From contig CALBOE010000010.1 of the NCBI GenBank assembly GCA_937896905.1, forward strand, positions 1 to 64,000: DNA of 64,000 nt, given 5' to 3'. A program made the position numbers and the translations under genes. This document shows positions 34,337-43,350 of the stretch, piece by piece. This DNA is from an uncultured Clostridia bacterium (GTDB lineage: Bacteria; Bacillota; Clostridia; Christensenellales; UBA1242). Under the pieces are notes generated by a model. It was not told where the DNA came from and did not search any database. It saw only the letters and a program-made list of their open reading frames with translations. How positions within the stretch are numbered: the first letter of the stretch is position 1; each line of letters opens with the position of its first letter.

Positions 34337-35190
34337 TTTTTAAAGGAGTTTGCACCGCCCTGGTAACACCTTTTTGCCAAGACGGAAAAATAGATTATCT
34401 TGCACTAGAAAAACTTATTGAATTTCAAATTAAAAATAAGGTTGAAGCCATTGTTCTTTTAGGGACAACGGGCGAAAGCTCAACCATAGATAAAAACGAG
34501 CGAGAAACTTTAATTACATTCGCCAAACGCATTATAAATAAGCGAATTAAACTGATTGTTGGCACTGGTTGTAACAACACTGCAAAAGCAATAAAACTTA
34601 CACAACAAGCCGAAATTTTGGGTGCAGACGCCTGCCTTGTTGTTTCGCCTTACTACAACAAATGCACTCAAAGCGGAATATTGGCTCACTACAAACAAAT
34701 ATGTGCTTGCACAAATCTTCCTGTTATTGTGTATAACGTTCCTAGCCGAACCGGCGTTAATATTTTGCCAGAAACAGCAAAAGAGCTCTGCCAAATTTCA
34801 AACGTTGACGGATTTAAAGAAGCAAATGGAAACATTGATCACATTTTACAACTCTTTAGCCTTGTTAATAAGCCCATATACTGCGGAAACGATAATTTGA
34901 ACTACATTTTTCATTGTTTAGGCGCAACTGGCACAATTAGCGTTGCCAGCAACGCATATCCTCAACAAGTTAAATTGTTGTTTGAAAGTTTTTCTAACAG
35001 CAAAATGCTAAACTTGCAACTTGCAAAACTGTGCGAGTTGCTTTTTGTGGAACCCAACCCAATACCTATAAAGTACATATTAAGCAAAAAAGGCTTAATT
35101 GGTAATTTTTTAAGATTACCACTAACACCGCTAAGCACCAAATTTCATAACGCAATTAACCAAGAAATGGAACGTTTGGAGAATTTATGA
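34333..35190 (+). CDS. dapA: 4-hydroxy-tetrahydrodipicolinate synthase
   Basis: DapA condenses pyruvate with aspartate semialdehyde. The Schiff-base Lys is residue 162 in DGFKEANG. The catalytic Tyr is residue 134 in VYNVPSRTG. GTTGESSTI binds pyruvate. At 285 residues it is standard. The start overlaps the asd stop by 4 bases (ATGA). The product feeds lysine and peptidoglycan, and in the mother cell dipicolinate for the spore core. Confidence 0.97.
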   Translation: MIFKGVCTALVTPFCQDGKIDYLALEKLIEFQIKNKVEAIVLLGTTGESSTIDKNERETLITFAKRIINKRIKLIVGTGCNNTAKAIKLTQQAEILGADACLVVSPYYNKCTQSGILAHYKQICACTNLPVIVYNVPSRTGVNILPETAKELCQISNVDGFKEANGNIDHILQLFSLVNKPIYCGNDNLNYIFHCLGATGTISVASNAYPQQVKLLFESFSNSKMLNLQLAKLCELLFVEPNPIPIKYILSKKGLIGNFLRLPLTPLSTKFHNAINQEMERLENL

Positions 35191-35849
35191 AAGTTTTAGT
35201 TATTGGAAGCAACGGAAAAATGGGCAACCTAATGTGTAAAACGTTAGAAAAATACAATATCAGCCATTTAGGCATAGATATTAACACCAGAAATATTGCC
35301 GTAAATTTCAAAGCAGACATTATTGTGGATTTTTCTCTGCCCAACGCCTTAAATGATAATTTAACCCTTGCAAAGCAACTAAATTGTGGCATTGTTATTG
35401 CAACAACAAATCACAGCGTAGAAAACCAAGAACTAATTGAAGCGCACAGCAAAAACCTGCCAGTTTTTATAAGCCCTAATTTTAGCTTGCAATTCAACAC
35501 ACTGATTGAACTTATAAAACACTTATCCCCACTAAAAAACAACGTCTTTGTTGTTGCAGAAACTCATCACAAACACAAAAAAGATGCGCCTAGTGGCTCT
35601 GCAAAATTAATGCTTTCAACTCTTGAACAAATGGGCATTCTTGCACATTGCACAGCTTTTCGTGTAGGTGAAATTGTTGGTGAGCATAGTTTAAAAATAT
35701 ATTCCCCCAGTGAAGTGCTAGAAATTAAACACACCGCCTTATCACGCCAAACGTTTTGCGATGGAGCTTTGTCTGCATGCAGGTTCTTATTAAAACAAAA
35801 AAACGGGCTTTTTACTATGGGAGATTTAATTTTAAATGATAATATGTAA
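35187..35849 (+). CDS. dapB: 4-hydroxy-tetrahydrodipicolinate reductase
   Basis: DapB reduces the DapA product with NAD(P)H. The N-terminus VLVIGSNGKMG binds the cofactor, and the catalytic region is ETHHKHKKDAPSGSA. At 220 residues it is shorter than the usual 250-270, mostly through compact loops in the first domain. The start overlaps dapA by 4 bases (ATGA) and the end overlaps lysC by 14. Confidence 0.96.
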   Translation: MKVLVIGSNGKMGNLMCKTLEKYNISHLGIDINTRNIAVNFKADIIVDFSLPNALNDNLTLAKQLNCGIVIATTNHSVENQELIEAHSKNLPVFISPNFSLQFNTLIELIKHLSPLKNNVFVVAETHHKHKKDAPSGSAKLMLSTLEQMGILAHCTAFRVGEIVGEHSLKIYSPSEVLEIKHTALSRQTFCDGALSACRFLLKQKNGLFTMGDLILNDNM

Positions 35850-36828
35850 ATTTGGCGGAACTTCCACCACGGCAATGTGCGCACTAAACAACATTAAACA
35901 ATTGGCACTAAATAAAGAAAGAAAAGTGTTTGTTTTTTCTGCAGTTGGCAAAGCTTGGTCAAACGATAAAAAAATGACCGACCTACTTATTTCCTACTGC
36001 AAGGCACACAAACAAAACTCATCTTTAACCATAATTAGAAATAAAATTATTAACAAATTTAAAATGCTAGCCCAAAACACAAACGTTAACTCAAACATAC
36101 TCAAAGAATTTGAGAGTTACGAACAAAAATATTTAAGCGGAAATCCGTGCTATGACGATTGCTATTTAATTTCTCGTGGCGAATATTTAACCGCAAAAAT
36201 TATGGCACAGTTTTTAAACTTAAAATTTGTGCCAGCAGAAAATTTAATGGCGTTTAAAAATGGAAAACCAAACCTTGAAGCAATAAACAAAAAACTTAAT
36301 ACATACATTGAAAAATATGGTCAAATTGTAACTTGCGGATTTTATGGCATTGAAAATAAAAAAATTAAACTTTTGTCTCGTGGCGGAGGCGACACCTCTG
36401 GTGCAATTCTATCTAAAAGTGTTGGCGCAAAAACTTACGAAATTTTTACAGACGTTTCTGGAGTGTTTGAAGTTAATCCCAATATATGCCCATCTAGACA
36501 AATTAAAAACTTAAGTTTTGAAACTTTAAAACAACTAACAAAATTAGACGCCAAAGTTGTGCACCCAGAATGTGCAAAAATTCTTTTAGGAAGCGACACT
36601 ACTCTGCAAGTTGCTTCAACATTCGATTTATCCTTGCCAGCAACAATTGTAACAAATTATTGCAAAGAAGATAATTTATTTGTTGGATTTAAAATTTTAA
36701 AAGAAAAAGTTAAAATTATTGCAAAAACAAAAAATAATAATTTAATTGCTTGTTATGAAAATAAACTGAATTTTAAAGAAAAAATTAAAAAAATATATGA
36801 AAAAATTAAAAAAATGCACAACTTTTAA
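35836..36828 (+). CDS. lysC: Aspartokinase lacking ACT regulatory domains
   Basis: Aspartokinase phosphorylates aspartate, the first step of the pathway served by the preceding genes. The kinase core is complete: CKFGGTST at the N-terminus, ISRGEYLTAKIMAQFL for substrate, LSRGGGDTSGAILS, and EIFTDVSGVFEVNP for ATP. The protein ends at 330 residues. Where the two ACT domains that sense lysine or threonine should be, there are only about 55 Lys-rich residues (KEKIKKIYEKIKKM). It is therefore probably not feedback-inhibited through an ACT domain. It is last in its operon; 36829-36960 is AT-rich with no clear terminator. Confidence 0.92.
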   Translation: MIICKFGGTSTTAMCALNNIKQLALNKERKVFVFSAVGKAWSNDKKMTDLLISYCKAHKQNSSLTIIRNKIINKFKMLAQNTNVNSNILKEFESYEQKYLSGNPCYDDCYLISRGEYLTAKIMAQFLNLKFVPAENLMAFKNGKPNLEAINKKLNTYIEKYGQIVTCGFYGIENKKIKLLSRGGGDTSGAILSKSVGAKTYEIFTDVSGVFEVNPNICPSRQIKNLSFETLKQLTKLDAKVVHPECAKILLGSDTTLQVASTFDLSLPATIVTNYCKEDNLFVGFKILKEKVKIIAKTKNNNLIACYENKLNFKEKIKKIYEKIKKMHNF

Positions 36829-36990
36829 TAAAAAATTATATTTTTATTAATTTTTTAAGCAATAAAATTTATTTTTTATTTTAGACATTATTATTTTTAT
36901 TTAAACATTATTAGTTTACAAGATTAAAAGTTTATTAAAATATTTTGAATTTTTTTTTGTTTGATGTATAATAACTTTAAGAGGTTATTA

Positions 36991-37725
36991 ATGAGAGTTC
37001 TTTTTGTTGTTGACTCGATTACAGACATAAACCAAAAAATATTAAAACTCCAAACTCGTTTTGGTGAAGATGTTTCATATGTTGTTAAAGCTCCTTTAGT
37101 TAAACTTTTCGAAACATTTGGTTACACATCTAATGCAATTTACACACACAACCTTTCATCTGTTTTGCACAACATAATTTTGAAATGCCCAATTGACGAT
37201 ATTGTTATTTGCTATGCAAGTTTAAATTTTAACGACTCACTTTTAAACAAGTTTATTTCAGCAATTGCAAATAAACAAAAAGTTGTTAATGTTGTTCCAA
37301 AATATAACTCATTTGAAAGTATGTACAACTCGGCATATAATAGTTATGTGAATTTCTTGTTTAAAAGCAAAGATAGTTTGGCAAGCCCAAAACTTCAATT
37401 CTTGCCAATTGCTTTTGTTACAGAACTTATTAAAAGCTCAATTGCAAACCGCTTGTTTGAAATAAATGCTAAGTTTGTTACAAACATTTACATTGACGAT
37501 GTTGAACAATCTAAAAACTTGAAGGTTAAACCACATTTTAATCCTTTTAGTTTGCTTCCAATTATTGTTGCTCTTGTGTTAACTGCAATACTAATAACTC
37601 TAATTGCTTTTGTTAATTTTAATTTTCTTTTAGGAATATTATTTGTGTTGCTATATTTATTAGATATATTTATGGCAATAATTCAAAACTTTAAACGAAT
37701 GTTTGACAATAGATTTTTAAAATAA
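36991..37725 (+). CDS. Uncharacterised protein with C-terminal membrane hairpin
   Basis: I do not recognise this 244-residue protein. Residues about 1-185 are a soluble alpha/beta domain starting with VLFVVDSITD. Residues about 190-235 hold two membrane segments (LLPIIVALVLTAILITLIAF; LLGILFVLLYLLDIFMAII). The ATG at 36991 is chosen because AAGAGG precedes it; the frame opens 10 codons earlier at a TTG. A TATAAT lies about 20 bases upstream. It is a single gene. Confidence 0.8.
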   Translation: MRVLFVVDSITDINQKILKLQTRFGEDVSYVVKAPLVKLFETFGYTSNAIYTHNLSSVLHNIILKCPIDDIVICYASLNFNDSLLNKFISAIANKQKVVNVVPKYNSFESMYNSAYNSYVNFLFKSKDSLASPKLQFLPIAFVTELIKSSIANRLFEINAKFVTNIYIDDVEQSKNLKVKPHFNPFSLLPIIVALVLTAILITLIAFVNFNFLLGILFVLLYLLDIFMAIIQNFKRMFDNRFLK

Positions 37726-37741
37726 CCATATAATTACAAAT

Positions 37742-37773
37742 AAAAAACCTTGAACGTTGTTCAAGGTTTTTTT
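37742..37773. terminator. Bidirectional terminator
   Basis: AAAAAACCTTGAAC and GTTCAAGGTTTTTT pair perfectly around a 3-base loop. It serves the gene ending at 37725 and the converging rplU-prp-rpmA operon. Confidence 0.92.
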
Positions 37774-37781
37774 AATTCAAA

Positions 37782-38057
37782 CTAAATTTTTGCTTCTACT
37801 GTAGCCACTTTTCTGCCACGACCATCACGTTTAAAACGTACAATGCCATCAATTAAAGCAAACAATGTGTAGTCTTTACCGCAGCCAACATTTGTTGATG
37901 GATAAATTTTTGTGCCTCTTTGACGAACAATGATTGAACCAGCGTGAACGAATTTACCGTCACCTGCTTTCACACCAAGACGCTTTGATTCACTGTCACG
38001 ACCATTTTTTGTGCTACCGCCACCTTTCTTGTGAGCGAATAATTGAAAATTAATCAT
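37782..38057 (-). CDS. rpmA: Ribosomal protein bL27
   Basis: bL27 sits near the peptidyl-transferase centre. The core HKKGGGSTKNGRDS and GSIIVRQRGTKIYPS is typical. The first nine residues, MINFQLFAH, are the Firmicutes N-terminal extension that must be cut after the Phe-Ala by Prp before the mature N-terminus can reach the active site. Prp is encoded just upstream. The start overlaps the prp stop as ATGA. A strong AAAGGAG site precedes it. Confidence 0.97.
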   Translation of the reverse strand: MINFQLFAHKKGGGSTKNGRDSESKRLGVKAGDGKFVHAGSIIVRQRGTKIYPSTNVGCGKDYTLFALIDGIVRFKRDGRGRKVATVEAKI

Positions 38058-38389
38058 TTTCGTGTCTCCTTTATACTAATAAATTTTGAAAAACTATCTT
38101 TGGCATCTTTAAGCCCCAACACTGCCGATTGCATTAATATTTGCGCATCTTTCATTTGTGCCTCACTTAAATTATTTGGCAAGGTTAAAGAAAAATGTGG
38201 AATGGTTTCATCTATCACCACTTTTGCATTAATCTTTAAAACAGTTTTTATGCTGTTTGCAAGGTTTTGCGTTATGGTGGAAACCGCACAACAAACAATG
38301 TCGCTACCTGCTTCGGCATATCCAGAATGACCGGTTGCCTCGATAGTTAAGATTTTTTGATTAAGTTTTACAATTGTTATCTTAATCAT
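38054..38389 (-). CDS. prp: Ribosomal-processing cysteine protease Prp
   Basis: Prp (YsxB) removes the N-terminal extension of bL27. The 111-residue protein has the catalytic His 21 in ATGHSGYAEAGSD and Cys 33 in IVCCAVSTI, spaced as in the family. It lies between rplU and rpmA as in Bacillus and Staphylococcus. The start is 1 base after the rplU stop with only a weak AGG site, so it probably depends on translation of rplU. Confidence 0.95.
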   Translation of the reverse strand: MIKITIVKLNQKILTIEATGHSGYAEAGSDIVCCAVSTITQNLANSIKTVLKINAKVVIDETIPHFSLTLPNNLSEAQMKDAQILMQSAVLGLKDAKDSFSKFISIKETRK

Positions 38390-38390
38390 A

Positions 38391-38696
38391 TTAACCTATG
38401 CTTTCGATAGAAATCTTGGTGTAAGGTTGTCTGTGACCTTGTTTTTTGCGTTCGTTCTTTTTTGGTTTATACTTGAAAACTGTAATTTTCTTGTCCTGAA
38501 CGTGTGCAACAACTTTAGCTTTAACAACTACATCTTTAATTACAGGGTTGCCAGTTTTAACGTTAGCACCGTCAACAGATAGAAGCACTGGGAAAGTTAC
38601 TTCTTCGCCAACTTCTGCATTTAATCTGTCAACAACTATTTGATTGCCAACTTCAACTTTAAACTGTTTGCCTGAAATATTTGCGATTGCGTACAT
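38391..38696 (-). CDS. rplU: Ribosomal protein bL21
   Basis: bL21 binds 23S rRNA in the large subunit. The 101-residue protein starts YAIANISGKQFKVEVG, typical of the family, and ends with FKYKPKKNERKKQGHRQPY, its conserved basic motif. AGGAGG precedes the ATG. It is the first gene of rplU-prp-rpmA, with a structured leader and a consensus promoter. Confidence 0.97.
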   Translation of the reverse strand: MYAIANISGKQFKVEVGNQIVVDRLNAEVGEEVTFPVLLSVDGANVKTGNPVIKDVVVKAKVVAHVQDKKITVFKYKPKKNERKKQGHRQPYTKISIESIG

Positions 38697-38767
38697 TAGT
38701 TACCTCCTATAAAGACTCACTTTTAAGGTATCCAAACGGAATTTAAACCTTTTCAATGTGGTACTAC
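38697..38767 (-). ncRNA. rplU leader RNA (possible L21 leader)
   Basis: The 5' leader of about 70 bases runs from the promoter to the rplU ribosome binding site. AAGGT and ACCTT can pair around a 15-base loop, and CCGTAGTACCACATTG lies upstream of this stem. Firmicutes often carry an autoregulatory L21 leader in this position. Assignment rests on position and a short stem only. Confidence 0.4.
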
Positions 38768-38773
38768 GGAGTT

Positions 38774-38802
38774 ATTATAACAAGATAAGAAACTTTTGTC
38801 AA
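38774..38802 (-). promoter_or_regulatory. rplU promoter
   Basis: On the minus strand TTGACA (38797-38802), 17 bases, TATAAT (38774-38779), with TG one base before the -10. It is a very strong promoter. Confidence 0.9.
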
Positions 38803-38841
38803 CCGCTTAATAAAAATTTATTTATAATTTAAAGCACATTT

Positions 38842-39675
38842 TTATTGAGTAAAATTCATTAAACTTCCTTTATTTTCGTTTTCCACCAAAGCGCCAAGCA
38901 AAGAGGTTAGCGGATAATTTAAAGCCAACGCCATTAATTTATCCTCGTCTAAGCATCTTGAACAATGAGGAAAATAAAAAATTGTGTATTTTGTTTTTTT
39001 TATTTGTTTAAGTGCTTCAAAAAGCGTACATTTCTCGCTTAATTTAATAATTTCAACTTTATGCAAATTTTTATTGCTTACATCAGTTTTAAACAAAGAA
39101 AATGAAGGCGTTTGTTTAGCGCGGCACATAGCAAAAAACACCGCCATAAGCAAACAAAAGAAATTGGGTTTAATTGAAAGCGAAGCCACAAATAAGCCGC
39201 CAAACACAATCGCCAAAAAAATCCGTAAACCTAAGTCTACCCTTTTGTAGGTTCTATTTTTCTTAAATATTCCTTGAAAAATTTTGCCACCGTCTAATGG
39301 ATAGATTGGCAACAAGTTAAATAAAGCAAGCACTAAATTTGCAGTACAAAAATTGTTTAAAATAGTAAAACTAGCTGGCACAAGCCAATAAACTGCCAAA
39401 CAAACAATGCAAAGGCTCATATTGAAAATTGGACCTGCAAGATTAATGTCGAACGCATCTCGCTCGTCTATTGTTTCTTTAAGTTCTACAGAAAATCCAA
39501 ACATATTTAACTTTATAAATTTTAACTTGTAACCCTTTTTAGTTGCAACATAAAGGTGTGCCATTTCATGCAAAAAAAGGGCAAAAAGATAGTTGATTAA
39601 AAGCAAGAACCTTTTAAAAATTAAACACAAAACCACAACTAACACCGTGCTAAAACCAACCTTGAACTTTTTCAT
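38842..39675 (-). CDS. spoIVFB: Site-2 protease of sporulation, SpoIVFB-like
   Basis: SpoIVFB is a membrane metalloprotease that cuts pro-sigma-K in the mother cell. The zinc motif is FLHEMAHLY, near residue 37, and the third ligand is in NLLPIYPLDGGK. Several membrane segments surround these. A cytoplasmic C-terminal part of about 90 residues is CBS-like. Assignment is strengthened by gene order: as in Bacillus it lies between minD and rplU-prp-rpmA. No spoIVFA is seen next to it. The ATG has no ribosome binding site, and the -10 (AATAAT) ends 7 bases upstream. Confidence 0.85.
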   Translation of the reverse strand: MKKFKVGFSTVLVVVLCLIFKRFLLLINYLFALFLHEMAHLYVATKKGYKLKFIKLNMFGFSVELKETIDERDAFDINLAGPIFNMSLCIVCLAVYWLVPASFTILNNFCTANLVLALFNLLPIYPLDGGKIFQGIFKKNRTYKRVDLGLRIFLAIVFGGLFVASLSIKPNFFCLLMAVFFAMCRAKQTPSFSLFKTDVSNKNLHKVEIIKLSEKCTLFEALKQIKKTKYTIFYFPHCSRCLDEDKLMALALNYPLTSLLGALVENENKGSLMNFTQ

Positions 39676-39716
39676 ATTATAAATTATTTGAGTTTTTCTT
39701 AAAATAGCACAAAAAA

Positions 39717-39944
39717 TTAACTTGGCAACGATTTTACCATTTTGATTCTATCGCCCAAACACGAAATTTGAAGATTATACTTCCCTTTTTCCACCAAAAA
39801 ATCTACATTAATATCTTCAAAAGGCACTTCAAAATAGTTGTTTATTAAATAGAAAAAGTCACTTTTTATAACTTCTAAAAGATATTTGGGATTACTGCTT
39901 TTGTTCTTTTCCATAAGCATGGTTAAGCGTTTGTTAAGATCCAT
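39717..39944 (-). CDS. minE: Cell division topological specificity factor MinE
   Basis: MinE drives MinD off the membrane and sets up the pole-to-pole or mid-cell pattern of division inhibition. The 75-residue protein has the N-terminal MinD-contact helix (LNKRLTMLMEKNK) and a C-terminal beta-rich topology domain (DINVDFLVEKGKYNLQISC). The sequence is divergent, but length and position fit. Its start overlaps the minD stop by one base, with AGGAG ahead. Confidence 0.85.
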   Translation of the reverse strand: MDLNKRLTMLMEKNKSSNPKYLLEVIKSDFFYLINNYFEVPFEDINVDFLVEKGKYNLQISCLGDRIKMVKSLPS

Positions 39945-40735
39945 TAAACACTCCTTTTTAACATCTTTTTTAACTTGCCCATAAATCCCCTATATTTATA
40001 AGTGCAATCAAACAGTTTTCTTTCTCCCGAAACAACATTGTCTGCCAAAATGTTAAACGCCCTGTTTAATGCAACCTTGTTATTCGTTATTTTTTCACTT
40101 GTGCTGGTTATTACACTGTCGTCTTCTGGAATTAGCCCACCAAAATCTATACCCAAACTTTTTCCTATGTCGTACACGTCGAACATTATTTTATCTTGAA
40201 TTAAATCGCCACGAGCACGATTAATTACGAAGCGCTTGCTGGCAATTCCGTAACTTGACAGGATTGTTATAACCTTATCGGCATCTCTTAAACTTGAAAG
40301 GTGTGGCGTTGTTACCACCAATGCCTCATCAGCACACATAACGGCCCGCTTAAACCCAGCATCTATGCCTGCTGGGCAATCTATTAAAACAAAGTCGAAT
40401 ATGCCATGAAGTTCATTAATTATACTTTTAATTTGTGATATGTGAATGGTTAAATTTTGATTTAATCCCCCACTTGAAAGCAAAAACAAAAGTGGATAGC
40501 AATCGTCTTGAATCAAAGCCTCTTTCAAGCGACATTTATGCTCTATAACATCAAGCATTGTGTAGCAAACTCGTTCTTCCATGTTCATAACCACATCTAA
40601 ATTATTTAGTCCAATATCCATATCTATTAAACAAACTCTGTAATTTTTGCTGGCAAGATGCAACCCTAAATTTGCAGTAACGGTTGTTTTGCCAACTCCG
40701 CCTTTGCCAGATGTTAAAACAATAACTCGTGCCAT
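39944..40735 (-). CDS. minD: Septum site-determining ATPase MinD
   Basis: MinD is a membrane-cycling ATPase that positions the division septum. The deviant Walker A is GKGGVGKTT at residues 10-18. DMDIGLNNLDVVM is the switch region and LIDCPAGID is Walker B. The C-terminus MGKLKKMLKRSV is the amphipathic membrane-targeting helix. At 263 residues it is standard. An AGGAG site precedes the ATG. minE follows, but no minC lies next to it. Confidence 0.95.
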   Translation of the reverse strand: MARVIVLTSGKGGVGKTTVTANLGLHLASKNYRVCLIDMDIGLNNLDVVMNMEERVCYTMLDVIEHKCRLKEALIQDDCYPLLFLLSSGGLNQNLTIHISQIKSIINELHGIFDFVLIDCPAGIDAGFKRAVMCADEALVVTTPHLSSLRDADKVITILSSYGIASKRFVINRARGDLIQDKIMFDVYDIGKSLGIDFGGLIPEDDSVITSTSEKITNNKVALNRAFNILADNVVSGERKLFDCTYKYRGFMGKLKKMLKRSV

Positions 40736-40767
40736 AAACTTCTCCTGTTAGCACTTTATCATTCCAA

Positions 40768-40810
40768 CAAAAAAAACGAAACTAAAATTTAAAACAAATT
40801 TTAACTTCGT
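40768..40810 (-). terminator. Terminator between the mreB-like and minD genes
   Basis: On the minus strand ACGAA and TTCGT with inner AAAATTT/AAATTTT form a long imperfect stem followed by eight T. It separates the Ppx-MreB unit from minD-minE. Confidence 0.65.
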
Positions 40811-40835
40811 CTTTATTAGACAAATTTATATAATT

Positions 40836-41831
40836 CTATAATTCAATTTTTAAAAATTCTTTGTTTTTAATAAGTAATTTTCCTGCCCCTAAAATAACCG
40901 CATCTGCAGGATTTTCTATTACGAAAATTGGAAGATCTAGTTTGTTTTTTGCATATTCGTAAAGCCCAGGTATTGTGCTAGCACCGCCAACGAACGCAAT
41001 TCCGGTGTTATAAACATCTTTTTTAACGTCTTGCGGAAGCTTTTCTAAACATTCGCCAATAAACTTAAAAATTGCGTCATACACATTGCAAATTGCAACT
41101 TTTGTTTCGCTTGCTGTTATTTCGTGTTTAACAAGCTTGCCGTTGTCGTCTTGCCCCAAATAGTCGGTTTGGTTTAAATCCTTATCGTATAAAGAAGCAA
41201 TTTCATTTTTAATGGTTTCACTTGTGCGGTTGGAAACTTTTAAATTGTGATTATCTGCAATAAAGGTGGAAATGCTTTTGTCCATATCCTCACCGCCAAT
41301 AAAATACAATCTGCCAAAACTAAAGTTATATTCGTTTAGCACAGATATATCGGTTACAAATTTACCAATATCCACAACCATTAAATGTGCATGAGAATCT
41401 ATTTCCATATTTGTTTGAACGCACACAGCGTTTTGCACAAACTCAACTTTGTTTACACCCGATTGATTTAACACCCTTTTAATTAACTTTAACTGGTTTT
41501 CGTTTAGCGCGCACGGAACTGCAACAAGAGCGTATAATCGGCTTAACACTAAACGATCCTTAATAACATTGTTCAATATTTCGTCTATAAGCAAAACAGC
41601 CATTTTTTCGTCCACCACTTCGCCATTAACTATTGGGCAATACACGGTGGCTTGATTTGTTTTAGATAAAAACATTTTTTCTGCTTTTTTGCCTATTGCT
41701 TTAACCTTTATTTTGTTGCCGCTTTGGTCAACTGCAAGATAGGCAGGTTCTTTTGCAATAATTCCTAACCCTTTCCTGTAAACAATAATCTCATTACTGC
41801 CAAACTTAATTGCTAAATCTATATTGAACAT
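40836..41831 (-). CDS. Divergent MreB/Mbl-like actin homologue
   Basis: The 331-residue protein has the actin-fold phosphate loops: IDLAIKFGSNEIIVY (phosphate 1), MVVDIGKFVTDISVL (phosphate 2) and GIAFVGGASTIPGL (adenosine). Length matches MreB. Many positions differ from classical MreB: the first loop reads KFGSNE where MreB has DLGTAN-like residues. It may be a paralogue with altered nucleotide handling. No mreC or mreD is adjacent. It is 13 bases after the Ppx/GppA-like gene, with an AAGGGG site. Confidence 0.82.
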   Translation of the reverse strand: MFNIDLAIKFGSNEIIVYRKGLGIIAKEPAYLAVDQSGNKIKVKAIGKKAEKMFLSKTNQATVYCPIVNGEVVDEKMAVLLIDEILNNVIKDRLVLSRLYALVAVPCALNENQLKLIKRVLNQSGVNKVEFVQNAVCVQTNMEIDSHAHLMVVDIGKFVTDISVLNEYNFSFGRLYFIGGEDMDKSISTFIADNHNLKVSNRTSETIKNEIASLYDKDLNQTDYLGQDDNGKLVKHEITASETKVAICNVYDAIFKFIGECLEKLPQDVKKDVYNTGIAFVGGASTIPGLYEYAKNKLDLPIFVIENPADAVILGAGKLLIKNKEFLKIEL

Positions 41832-41844
41832 AATAATTCACCCC

Positions 41845-43350
41845 TTATAAAATTTGCAAATTTTTGCCGTAAACCTTTTTAAAATCGCCCGCAATGCTCA
41901 TTGCCTGGCAAATTTCTAATGTTGCATCTCTTTCAACTTCTGTTTTTAAAATTACAGTGTCACCCAACACATCACATTCAATATCCTTAACAGAATTAGA
42001 ATTGGTTATGTTAAGCATTGTTGCCATTTTTATGATTAATGCTAGTTTTTTAACTGCATCTAAATCGTCTTCTGTTACAATATCCTTATATCTAACCCAA
42101 TCGTTCAAACTAAAATCATCTATATTTTGGCTGCTTGCAACAAACGCCGCCAAAACAATATCTTTGTGCGAAGCCCCATAAATGTTGCTGTGGATAATAA
42201 CTGGGAAATTGTTTTTTTGATAGTTTTCAAACGAAATTCGTTTGCCCGACATACACATACTTGCCGCAATTCTTAACACCTTAACGTAAGGACGAGTTAA
42301 TTTGTGCAAAACCTTAAGTTGCTTATACAAAATAACTGCCAACGAATAAATATTGTCCGAATTAATGCTGGTTGGGTAAAACTCATTAATAGAACTTAAA
42401 GAATAACCTAAAATATCTAGCAATGGCTTTTCACCAGTTTGGCCAAGCAGATTTTTTGCAACAATTCCATATAGTTCAGTGTTTGTGCACACTTTTATTG
42501 TGTTGCTGCCAACTTTATTGTAAATCGCCTTGGCAATTGCAATTCCAAGAGCAACAACATCTGCACGTTTCTCGCTTATGCCTTTAAGTTTTTTCGCCTT
42601 ATCTAAATCTAACCCGTGAATAAGCGAATATACATTTGCAAAACTCTCGGCATTAATTTCGTAGTTGTGGGCAAGGTCTAATGGATATCTTGTTGCCCTG
42701 CGTGCAAGTTTGCCAATAGAGTTAAAAACTTCGCCAACGCCAATAACCTCACTATCTGCATCTAAATCGGAAATCCAGTCCAACTTTTTAATTTCCTTAG
42801 CAAATTCTTCAACAACCGCATCCATTTGATTTGCAATTGGTTTCCCTGCAAGAGCATTAATCATTGTTGTTGAACCAAATGGCAAAGAAATGCTGTTTGT
42901 TATAACCCTGCGGTTAAATTTTATAATTTCGGTTGAATAATCGCCTATTTTAATTATTAGTCCTCGTGTCATTGCAAAAGAATATAGAATGGTGCTGTGC
43001 AATGCCGAAATTTGTTCCTCTGAACTAAGCACTTTAAAGTAGAGCGAAACGGTTTTATACACCTCGTCTAAAAACGCAATTTGATTTCTTGCATTTGCTA
43101 GAACTGGGCTGGCATAGCAAAGTATGTTTTCAATTTTTGCATTATCTACAATTCTTCTTAAATTTTTTAAAACCGCAATAGTTTCTTGAATTCTGGCTGG
43201 CTTAATGTAGCCATCTCTTTCCATGTCTTGAATAAGTTTAATTGGTTCAATTATTTGTTGTTCGGTGGTAAAATATCCGTTTGTGGAATATTGGAAAATG
43301 GTCAACTTAACATCGTTAACTCCCAACTCAAAAACCGCCAATTTTTCCAT
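41845..43350 (-). CDS. Ppx/GppA-family phosphatase-like protein
   Basis: This 501-residue protein combines an actin-like Ppx/GppA N-terminal half (LAVFELGVNDVKLTIF; LIIKIGDYSTEIIKF; SISLPFGSTTMINAL) with a helical, HD-like C-terminal half. Ppx/GppA enzymes hydrolyse polyphosphate or pppGpp. The usual DxGSxS loop is ELGVND here, so activity is uncertain. The ATG at 43350 follows AGGAG; the frame opens 12 codons earlier. It is directly followed by the MreB-like gene, another actin-fold protein. 43387-43633 upstream is AT-rich, with no gene seen. Confidence 0.8.
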   Translation of the reverse strand: MEKLAVFELGVNDVKLTIFQYSTNGYFTTEQQIIEPIKLIQDMERDGYIKPARIQETIAVLKNLRRIVDNAKIENILCYASPVLANARNQIAFLDEVYKTVSLYFKVLSSEEQISALHSTILYSFAMTRGLIIKIGDYSTEIIKFNRRVITNSISLPFGSTTMINALAGKPIANQMDAVVEEFAKEIKKLDWISDLDADSEVIGVGEVFNSIGKLARRATRYPLDLAHNYEINAESFANVYSLIHGLDLDKAKKLKGISEKRADVVALGIAIAKAIYNKVGSNTIKVCTNTELYGIVAKNLLGQTGEKPLLDILGYSLSSINEFYPTSINSDNIYSLAVILYKQLKVLHKLTRPYVKVLRIAASMCMSGKRISFENYQKNNFPVIIHSNIYGASHKDIVLAAFVASSQNIDDFSLNDWVRYKDIVTEDDLDAVKKLALIIKMATMLNITNSNSVKDIECDVLGDTVILKTEVERDATLEICQAMSIAGDFKKVYGKNLQIL

